NCBI GenBank assembly: GCA_964520475.1
Contig: CAZFNS010000001.1
Coordinates: 62,001-126,000, forward strand
Length of the DNA: 64,000 bases
Direction of reading: 5' to 3'
Source of the DNA: Ruminobacter sp964520475
GTDB lineage: Bacteria > Pseudomonadota > Gammaproteobacteria > Enterobacterales > Succinivibrionaceae
The notes under the pieces: model-generated
Told to the model about the DNA's origin: nothing
The model's database searches: none
What the model saw: the letters and a program-made list of their open reading frames with translations, nothing else
Position numbers and translations under genes: made by a program
Part shown: positions 57,996-64,000 of the stretch, piece by piece
How positions within the stretch are numbered: position 1 is the stretch's first letter
How the letters are laid out: every line of letters begins with the position of its first letter

Positions 57996-58562
57996 TCAGA
58001 TCGCGAGGCCGAGCCGGTCCAGGGCGAGAATAAGGGCCGCGATGCAGCGGGCCTCCCGCAGCTCGGAGTCCGGATTGTAGATGAGATCGCGCAGCGCGCT
58101 CCGCTTCACGGGCTCCCGCGCCACCGGCTCGGGCTCGTCGCCGCCCGGGAGCCGGCGCTCGTAGAGATCCTCGGCGAGGATGAGGTGGATTTTCAGGCTC
58201 ATGAACCCCGGCGCGAAATACAGGGTTCTGAGCGGGGTGAGGCGGCGGGCGCCGAGGGCGATCTCCTCCCCGAGTTCGCGCCCGGCGGCGTCGGCCGGGC
58301 TCTCGCCGGGGTCGATTTTGCCCTTGACGAAGCCCAGCTCGTAATTTTCCGAGCCGACGCAGTACTCCCGCGCGAAGACGAAAGAATCGGACGCGGCGTC
58401 GTACGGGATCACCATGACGGCGCCCGGGCCCCCGGGGATGCGCTCGTACGTGGCTTTGCTCCCGTTGGAAAACACCAGATCCACGGCCTCGGTCCGGAAA
58501 AATCTGCTGCTCCGCACCGGTCTCACGCCCGCGATCGCGGGAAGCTCCCTTTTGCCGCTCAT
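57996..58562 (-). CDS. nudE: ADP compounds hydrolase NudE
   Basis: Nudix hydrolase of ADP-ribose, Ap3A and NADH-type substrates. 188 residues. The Nudix box is GKIDPGESPADAAGRELGEE followed by Ile-Ala-Leu, where the last Gly of the usual box is Ala. FAPGFMSLKIHLILAEDLYE and GDEPEPV downstream match NudE rather than NudF. Its ATG overlaps the gspN stop (ATGA), so it is the last gene of the gsp transcript; gsp-nudE neighbours occur in other gammaproteobacteria. No role in secretion is implied. Confidence 0.92.
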   Translation of the reverse strand: MSGKRELPAIAGVRPVRSSRFFRTEAVDLVFSNGSKATYERIPGGPGAVMVIPYDAASDSFVFAREYCVGSENYELGFVKGKIDPGESPADAAGRELGEEIALGARRLTPLRTLYFAPGFMSLKIHLILAEDLYERRLPGGDEPEPVAREPVKRSALRDLIYNPDSELREARCIAALILALDRLGLAI

Positions 58563-59332
58563 GGCAGTTTGCCCCGGTATTTCAGCGGTATCCGCCCGTC
58601 CGGGCCGGGGCGGCCGAGCGCCGCGACGAGGCCGGCGATCCCGTCGGGAAGCGATCCCCCGGGCTTGAGCGTTCCGGTCAGGTCGTACTCGGACAGGCCG
58701 GTGATCTTTACCGCGGCGTCGAGGGAAAACATGTCGGATTCCTGGTCGACGTCCAGATCGAGCGTCTTTTCGCCGCCCCTGACCCCGACGCGGACCCGCC
58801 CGCAGTCGATCATCAGCCGCGGATCGAACGGATGCTGCACCAGAAAGTCGGTGAGCAGGATTTCGCCGTCGGCCTCCTTAAGCGCCCCGCCCGGGGTCAG
58901 CGTGACGCGGTCGAAGCGCGCCTCGGCCCCGCCCTCGGCCCGGAGCGGCACGACCGTTTTGAGGAGGGGCGCGATCCGCCCGGCGAAGGTTTTCAGCCTG
59001 ACGTTCCCGAGCCTGATTTCCCGGCCCAGGCCCGTCAGGTTCACGTCGAAGCTGCCCGTGATCCTTTCCGGATCCCGCACGAACACGGTCATGCCTCCGG
59101 AGAACAGCGCCGTGAACAGATTCAGCCGCCATTCGACGTCGCTGACGCGCGCGCCGGCGATGTCCGCCGTCCCGATGCGGCCGCGCCAGAGATCGCCCTT
59201 GACGTCGTAGAGCCGCACGCCGGGCGGCAGATCGATCAGGGAAACCAGTTTGTCCGCCGGGGCGAGATACAGCACGAAGAACAGAAAAGTCCCGGCGACG
59301 AAGAGAGTTCTGACGACGGCGCGCTTAATCAT
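58559..59332 (-). CDS. gspN: Type II secretion system protein GspN
   Basis: Inner-membrane accessory protein of the type II system, absent in some species. 257 residues: N-terminal membrane helix (VVRTLFVAGTFLFFVLYLAP), then a periplasmic beta-rich domain starting GVRLYDVKGDLWRGRIG, the typical GspN W-x-G region. The ATG at 59332 overlaps the gspM end by 8 bases. Confidence 0.9.
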   Translation of the reverse strand: MIKRAVVRTLFVAGTFLFFVLYLAPADKLVSLIDLPPGVRLYDVKGDLWRGRIGTADIAGARVSDVEWRLNLFTALFSGGMTVFVRDPERITGSFDVNLTGLGREIRLGNVRLKTFAGRIAPLLKTVVPLRAEGGAEARFDRVTLTPGGALKEADGEILLTDFLVQHPFDPRLMIDCGRVRVGVRGGEKTLDLDVDQESDMFSLDAAVKITGLSEYDLTGTLKPGGSLPDGIAGLVAALGRPGPDGRIPLKYRGKLP

Positions 59333-59894
59333 TGTCCTCACCCTTTTCCAGTCTGACCAGGATCATGTTGGAGACGTACACCATGCCGTCGTCCTGCTTG
59401 TCCAGGGTTATCTCGTCGACGGTGACGCCGTAGCCGGTCTCGAGATCGGCCACGAAATTGATGATGTCCCGGTAGCTCACCGGCTCGTCGCTCTGCACCC
59501 TGACCCGCTCCGGGTCTTTTTTGTCGGGGACGGCGTTCAGGCCGGCGAGCCTGTTTTTACGGGCCGCGGCGGACACGCACTCGGGAATCTTGCGGCCGAG
59601 ATCCGGCACCGCCGCGCTTTTGCGCGGGCCGACCCGCGAGGCGTTATGCAGGATGTAGCTGTAGCCGCTCCGCGCCTTTTCGAGACCCGCCCGGGCGTTC
59701 CTGAGCTGGTCGAGCCGGGGCTTGACCCCCAGGAAAAAGATCCCGGCGATGAGGAGCACGGCGAGCGCCGCCGCCATGATCGCGTTTTCCCGGGGCGTCC
59801 GCCGGCTCAAAAAGCCGCCCGCGCCGCCCCGCGGCTTCATTTCGGGCAGCCGGGCCCTCAGGCGGGCCCACGCGGCCTTTATTTTTTCCCTCAC
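59325..59894 (-). CDS. gspM: Type II secretion system protein GspM
   Basis: Inner-membrane assembly-platform protein that pairs with GspL. 189 residues: cytoplasmic basic N-terminus, one membrane helix (IMAAALAVLLIAGIFFLGV), then a periplasmic ferredoxin-like domain with SYRDIINFVADLETGYGVTV. The N-terminal Arg/Gly extension is longer than usual. Overlaps gspL by 4 bases. Confidence 0.92.
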   Translation of the reverse strand: MREKIKAAWARLRARLPEMKPRGGAGGFLSRRTPRENAIMAAALAVLLIAGIFFLGVKPRLDQLRNARAGLEKARSGYSYILHNASRVGPRKSAAVPDLGRKIPECVSAAARKNRLAGLNAVPDKKDPERVRVQSDEPVSYRDIINFVADLETGYGVTVDEITLDKQDDGMVYVSNMILVRLEKGEDND

Positions 59895-61096
59895 TGCCCG
59901 GTTCTCCTTATCTGCACGGTGTTAAGCAGCTTTTCCCGGCTCGGCTTGGCTCCTTCGAGCCGCCCGGAAAAATCGGGGGAGAGCCCGCTCAGGAAAGCGT
60001 CGACCCCGAAATCGGGCTTGGCGAGGAACTGCACCGTGAACTGCTTCCTGCCCCGGTCGAACTTCAGGCTCACCACCTCGATGTCCTTTTGCGCGGTCAG
60101 GTAGGGAAACAGCAGCTTCGACAGATCCACGAACCCCTCGTCGGTGCCGATCGGGGAGGAGTTCTCGATCAGCTCCTTCATCCGGGCGACGGGATCCGTC
60201 GTCTGCCCCTGCACGCCCGCGACCTGGTTGAACAGGATCCGCTGCTGGTTCCGGTAGTCGAGCGTCTCCTGCCGGACCGTCCGGATCCGCGCCGAATAGT
60301 TGACGAGCCACAGACCGGTCGCCAGCGCGATCAGCACGGCCACCTTGACCCACACGAGCATGAATTTGATGTGGTAATTGCGCTTCTTGCGCTTGGAGGA
60401 CAGATTGAGCCGGCACTTGAGGGCCCCTTCCGCCAGAAAGGCGAGCGGGGACTCGACCGGGTCTTCCTCCCAAGCCTCTTTGAGCTCCTCCGGCAGCGGG
60501 CTCAGGGACACGTACTTCGCCCGCGTCCCGTCCTCCCGGGGCTCCGCGAGCATGGCGAGCCACTCTTCGGGCAGTTCCATGCCGGAGTTTTTGCCGTCGC
60601 GCACCAGCCAGGAGGAGCCGAGCCTGAGGGCGTAGCCCGCGACCTCCGGCTCGTTTTTCCCGGGGAAGGGCAGCGCGAAAACGTCGGGAACGATGATTTC
60701 CACGTCGAACCCGAGCAGGATCAGGGCCTTTTCCAGCTTGCGGAGCTCGTCCTCCCGGTAGATGGCGACGCTGTACTCCCGGCCCTGCTTTTCCAGCACC
60801 CGCACCGCGAAATCGTCGGCGTCGCCCGCGAACTCGTCCTCGATGACGTAGAGCAGCGACCTGACCGCGCTTCTTTTCAGCTTGCCGGGGAACTCGATCT
60901 TCCTGAATTTCACCGACGCGGCGGGGTAAAGCAGCGCGACCGGCCGGTCCGGCGCGACCCGGCGGATCTCCCCGAGTTCCCTGAGCGACCGGACGCGCCC
61001 GGCCGATAGGACGTTGCGGGTCTGCTCGTCGTAGGAGAACCACTCGCAGTCGCCGGGGTTGCCGGGGCCCGGACGGATAAACAGATACTCACTCAT
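59891..61096 (-). CDS. gspL: Type II secretion system protein GspL
   Basis: Recruits the ATPase GspE to the inner membrane and contacts GspM. 401 residues. The cytoplasmic actin-like domain (1-240) has VRSLLYVIEDEFAGDADDFA; one membrane helix follows (MLVWVKVAVLIALATGLWLV), then a periplasmic domain related to GspM. The start at 61096 (MSEYLFIRPGPGNPGD) overlaps the gspK end by 8 bases. Confidence 0.93.
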   Translation of the reverse strand: MSEYLFIRPGPGNPGDCEWFSYDEQTRNVLSAGRVRSLRELGEIRRVAPDRPVALLYPAASVKFRKIEFPGKLKRSAVRSLLYVIEDEFAGDADDFAVRVLEKQGREYSVAIYREDELRKLEKALILLGFDVEIIVPDVFALPFPGKNEPEVAGYALRLGSSWLVRDGKNSGMELPEEWLAMLAEPREDGTRAKYVSLSPLPEELKEAWEEDPVESPLAFLAEGALKCRLNLSSKRKKRNYHIKFMLVWVKVAVLIALATGLWLVNYSARIRTVRQETLDYRNQQRILFNQVAGVQGQTTDPVARMKELIENSSPIGTDEGFVDLSKLLFPYLTAQKDIEVVSLKFDRGRKQFTVQFLAKPDFGVDAFLSGLSPDFSGRLEGAKPSREKLLNTVQIRRTGQ

Positions 61097-62123
61097 CGAG
61101 CTCGCTCCTCAGGCGCTGGTATACGACCAGCTTGGTGTCGGTCTCCCGGAAAAATCGCGACCGGAAGGAGAATTCGCGGTCCCCGAACGCGACCTTGACG
61201 TGCGCCACGAAATAATTCGAATTGGTCACCAGCACTTTTTTGAGCCGGTCGGTCAGGCCGTTCACCCGGCGCGCGTAGCTGCCCAGCGTTTCCGAGTTCA
61301 GCGCCCCGTCCGCGCTGTCCCAGCCTTTTTCGGGCCGTTCGACGTTGATGACGTTCAGCGCCGTGTTGAGATCCATCTCCCCGAGGAACAGCGCCGCGAG
61401 GAGCGGGGTCTTCTTGAAGGTCAGCATGTTCACGCTTATGTTCAGATCGCTGTTGGGCAGGGCGCAGATCAGGTTTTCCAGTCTCCGGTAGATCTCCGGG
61501 GTCATGCCCTTCACCGCCCGGAGCTCGCTTTTGTCGTAAAAAAGCCCCTGCGCGGCCAGGTGCGGGCTCGGCACGGTCGCGTAGTACTGATCCTCCGCCC
61601 CAGCGGACGATCTCATGTTCGAGTCGGCGTCCAGCCAGTCAATCGCGGAGTCCGTGACGGTCCGGGCGGTGTTGTCGTCCGCCCCCACCGTCTTCAGGAG
61701 CTGCTCGAACACCAGGGCCGGGTACCCGCCCCGGAGCAGCCTGTAGTCGGACGTCTGCGCGGCCTTGTCGCCGGCGATGTCGAACGACAGGTTGTTCCCG
61801 AGCGAGTTTATGTTGAAGCAGGCCATCTCGTCGTACACCGTGCCGCTGATCACCGCGTCGTCCAGGGGGATGACCTGGTTGGGCTGCGCCCAGTTCATGC
61901 CCAGGTAGACCTTGGACTTGGTTTTCTTGAAGTCGTCGGTCATGTACTTCTTGATGATGCCCTCGATGCCGTCGACGTACCACCGCGAGGTCAGCGTGAG
62001 ATCGGTGTTTTCCGTGAGGAAATACACCCGGTTGAATCTCGCGGCTATGGTGGCTGCCGAGATGATCATCAGCGCGATGGCGAGCATGACCACCAGCAGC
62101 GCGGCTCCCCTGTTTCTTTTCAT
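61089..62123 (-). CDS. gspK: Type II secretion minor pseudopilin GspK
   Basis: Largest minor pseudopilin, at the tip of the pseudopilus. 344 residues. Prepilin leader MKRNRG, cut before AALLVVMLAIALMIISA; Glu at +5 is missing, as is normal for GspK. The large globular part includes FNINSLGNN and DWLDADSNMRSSAGAED. Overlaps gspJ by 4 bases. Confidence 0.94.
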   Translation of the reverse strand: MKRNRGAALLVVMLAIALMIISAATIAARFNRVYFLTENTDLTLTSRWYVDGIEGIIKKYMTDDFKKTKSKVYLGMNWAQPNQVIPLDDAVISGTVYDEMACFNINSLGNNLSFDIAGDKAAQTSDYRLLRGGYPALVFEQLLKTVGADDNTARTVTDSAIDWLDADSNMRSSAGAEDQYYATVPSPHLAAQGLFYDKSELRAVKGMTPEIYRRLENLICALPNSDLNISVNMLTFKKTPLLAALFLGEMDLNTALNVINVERPEKGWDSADGALNSETLGSYARRVNGLTDRLKKVLVTNSNYFVAHVKVAFGDREFSFRSRFFRETDTKLVVYQRLRSELDE

Positions 62124-62725
62124 CGGTGTTCACCGGCGGCGACGTAGACGATTTTCTCAATCTCGCCGTAATCGGCGAGCTCCAGTTTGATTTTTATTCC
62201 CCCGGGCAGCGACAGCCGGTTCTGCATGTCCTTGGTCCAGGCTCCCGAACGGTAAAACTCCAGCTCGAACTTCTCCACGCCCGAGAGGATGTCCTCGAAC
62301 GCCGGCTCGTACCCGATCACGGTGTCGGGGAACGGGTAAACGGCCCGCTGCAGGCTCTTGTCCTTGAGCCGGTACCAGACCCGGGCGATCTCGCCGCGCG
62401 GCAGCAGGGCCCCGGGGTTCAGGCTGCCGGCCGTGACGAAGGATATGCCGGCGTTGTCCGACTGGTACTTGTCCTCCCCGTACTCGATGACCGACTTCGC
62501 CTCCGAGCCGGTGAACCGGGACTGCCGCGGCACGGCCTGCGTGAAATCCCGGTCCATCACGGCGAAGGCCTTCTGCAGCTCCATGAGCCGCGACGCGTTC
62601 TCCTCCACGGTCTCGTCGGCGGTCAGCACTCCCGACATTATCATGAAGGTGGCCTGGGCGAGCACCGCCATAATCACGATTGAAAGCAGAACCTCAATCA
62701 GCGTAAATCCCCGGATCCGGCTCAT
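62120..62725 (-). CDS. gspJ: Type II secretion minor pseudopilin GspJ
   Basis: Tip-complex pseudopilin with GspI and GspK. 201 residues. Leader MSRIRG, then FTLIEVLLSIVIMAVLAQA with Phe1 and Glu5. MDRDFTQAVPRQSRF and the C-terminal IKLELADYGEIEKIVYV are typical of the family. Confidence 0.94.
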   Translation of the reverse strand: MSRIRGFTLIEVLLSIVIMAVLAQATFMIMSGVLTADETVEENASRLMELQKAFAVMDRDFTQAVPRQSRFTGSEAKSVIEYGEDKYQSDNAGISFVTAGSLNPGALLPRGEIARVWYRLKDKSLQRAVYPFPDTVIGYEPAFEDILSGVEKFELEFYRSGAWTKDMQNRLSLPGGIKIKLELADYGEIEKIVYVAAGEHR

Positions 62726-62726
62726 G

Positions 62727-63095
62727 CTATCTGCTCACATAGGTCCGCATGTAGCCGACCGGGGAGCCGGAGCCGGTTTTCCGGGTGGTGTAAACCTCGA
62801 CCTCGAGCGACTTGAAATCGGGATCCTGGGTGTTCTGGCCCCGGTACCGGTAGTACCAGGTCTTCCCGGCCAGATCCTGCTTGTCGTTCACCCAGCTGTT
62901 GCTCGGCCAGGCTTTCGTCAGCTTGTACTGGCTCAGGACGTTGTCGGCCACCATCTGCGCGAAGTACGACTCCTCCATCCCGGTCAGCCCGTGGATGGTG
63001 TTGTAGACCACGTTCATGATCGCGCCGGCCGTCAGCGCGAACACCGCCAGGGCGACCATCACCTCCACCAGCGTCATGCCGCGCCGTCTCTTCAT
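62727..63095 (-). CDS. gspI: Type II secretion minor pseudopilin GspI
   Basis: Minor pseudopilin that nucleates the tip. 122 residues. Leader MKRRRG, then MTLVEVMVALAVFALTAGA with Glu5. AQMVADNVLSQYKLTKAWPS resembles the family A-x-N region. The ATG overlaps the gspH stop. Confidence 0.93.
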   Translation of the reverse strand: MKRRRGMTLVEVMVALAVFALTAGAIMNVVYNTIHGLTGMEESYFAQMVADNVLSQYKLTKAWPSNSWVNDKQDLAGKTWYYRYRGQNTQDPDFKSLEVEVYTTRKTGSGSPVGYMRTYVSR

Positions 63096-63721
63096 CTCAG
63101 TTTATCCTTCTCCGGGTCAAAAAGCCTGAACCTCCCGGTCTCGGCGCCGATGATCACGATGGGATCGTCCTTGTCGTCCTCTTTCCCGGGGATCAGCCTG
63201 AGCCTGAACGGGGTCGCCTCCCCCGTCGGGTAGAACAGCACCTGCGGCTGCTCCCGCAGGACGGCGTCCCGTTCCCGGCTTTCGAAATCCACCGCCTCCA
63301 GGGTTTCGTCCTTCGTTTCGACCCTGAGCCCGCCGACCCTGAGCTCCGCGGTTATGCCCTCGTCGAACTCCGTCGCCGTGTCCTCGTCCCCGGGGCGGTA
63401 GTCGATCCAGGAGAGCTTGTCCCAGTAGGTCTCGAACATCTGCTGCTCGATGCTCCGCGACGCGGTCTTTTTGTTCCCCCGCGGGCTGAGGTACAGGAAC
63501 CGGCAGCCGGTTTCCGTCACCTTGAGGCCGATGAGCCGGCCCTCCATGGCGGCCCGGTCCGACATTTCCTCCATCGTCATGACCAGCCTGCCGGCCTCTT
63601 CCCGGGCCCGGGCCGCGAGGCTGCCGTCCCCGGGCAGATTCACGGTGACGATCGCCGCGGTTATCCCGGCGATGAGGACGACCATCAGGACTTCCAGCAG
63701 CGTGAAGGCGTTGCGTCTCAT
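63092..63721 (-). CDS. gspH: Type II secretion pseudopilin GspH, with Ala before the cleavage site
   Basis: Minor pseudopilin linking tip and shaft. 209 residues, longer than many GspH (about 170). The N-terminus is MRRNA then FTLLEVLMVVLIAGI. The residue before the prepilin cleavage site is Ala (codon GCC, read directly), where nearly all prepilins have Gly. Glu5 is present. The rest is a variable beta domain ending GRFRLFDPEKDKLR. Lies 35 bases after gspG. Confidence 0.9.
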   Translation of the reverse strand: MRRNAFTLLEVLMVVLIAGITAAIVTVNLPGDGSLAARAREEAGRLVMTMEEMSDRAAMEGRLIGLKVTETGCRFLYLSPRGNKKTASRSIEQQMFETYWDKLSWIDYRPGDEDTATEFDEGITAELRVGGLRVETKDETLEAVDFESRERDAVLREQPQVLFYPTGEATPFRLRLIPGKEDDKDDPIVIIGAETGRFRLFDPEKDKLR

Positions 63722-63756
63722 GGCGGCACGACCCGTTCCGGGAACCCGCGCGGCGG

Positions 63757-64000
63757 TCAGCCGTTGGCGCAGCTTTCGAGGGTTTCCGTGGTCACGGCGT
63801 CGGCGTTCCAGTTGCCGATGTCGTCGCAGGTCCCGGCCTCGCCGTCGGGGCCGGCGCTGAAGACGTCGTAGCGCGCGCCGTGGTCGGAAGGAAGCTTGTA
63901 GTAGTAGGGGCTGCCCCAGGGATCGTCGGCGAGCTTTTCGATGTAGCCGCCGCTGCGGTACTTCTTGGGCACGGGGTTCGAGGAGGGCCTGGTCACGAGG
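63757..64000 (-). CDS. gspG: Type II secretion major pseudopilin GspG (5' part outside window)
   Basis: Shaft-forming pseudopilin. Only the C-terminal part, about 80 residues, is here; the gene runs past the right edge. VPKKYRSGGYIEKLADDPWG is the family beta-strand region, and GARYDVFSAGPDGEAGTCDD with DIGNW is the calcium-binding end needed for pseudopilus stability. Upstream gspC-F are presumably beyond the window. Confidence 0.94.
   Translation of the reverse strand, partial: LVTRPSSNPVPKKYRSGGYIEKLADDPWGSPYYYKLPSDHGARYDVFSAGPDGEAGTCDDIGNWNADAVTTETLESCANG

Overview
The window reads as a high-GC gammaproteobacterium. The evidence is the order rseB-rseA-rpoE next to a divergent nadB, the pilU-pilT pair beside yggS-proC, plsC-parC, the S10-spc-alpha ribosomal block with E. 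coli-like proteins, and a type II secretion (gsp) operon followed by nudE. The many secreted starch enzymes suggest a starch-fermenting gut or rumen member of the Aeromonadales/Succinivibrionaceae type; this placement is inference, not shown by the sequence.

Layout. 1-2121: sigma-E stress regulon core (rseB partial, rseA, rpoE), with a sigma-E-like promoter in front of rpoE. 2446-4068: nadB. 4207-8799: twitching ATPases pilU/pilT, then yggS, proC and an inverted yggT. 8802-11903: plsC and parC (with unusual residues in the quinolone pocket). 12042-15640: an L,D-transpeptidase, an unknown gene, an O-antigen-ligase-like membrane protein and ribA. 15736-17922: a MalS-like amylase lipoprotein. 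18080-33039: the ribosomal protein/SecY/RNA polymerase alpha block, all on the minus strand, divided into S10, spc and alpha units by visible promoters and a terminator. 33368-40250: arginine genes argC-B-F-G-H, with argE divergent from argC. 40355-57759: four giant secreted proteins carrying PKD repeats, starch-binding-like modules and GH13 catalytic domains. 57996-64000: nudE and gspN-M-L-K-J-I-H-G, cut off by the window end.

The most unusual feature is that the alpha operon carries two complete, divergent RNA polymerase alpha genes. rpoA1 sits in the normal place between rpsD and rplQ. rpoA2 follows rplQ behind a weak terminator-like hairpin and its own near-consensus sigma-70 promoter. 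Both appear to start at TTG, both keep the DNA-contacting residues of the C-terminal domain, and they differ in the N-terminal dimerisation/core-binding domain. This predicts alpha homo- and heterodimers and therefore more than one form of RNA polymerase. The precedent known to me is Francisella, where the second gene is not next to the first.

The second theme is starch use. Five GH13 catalytic domains lie in four genes, including a two-headed amylase-pullulanase. A PKD lipoprotein without a catalytic domain shares almost its whole architecture with the N-terminal part of one amylase. A type II secretion operon, the classic exporter of pullulanases, lies immediately upstream of this cluster on the same strand.
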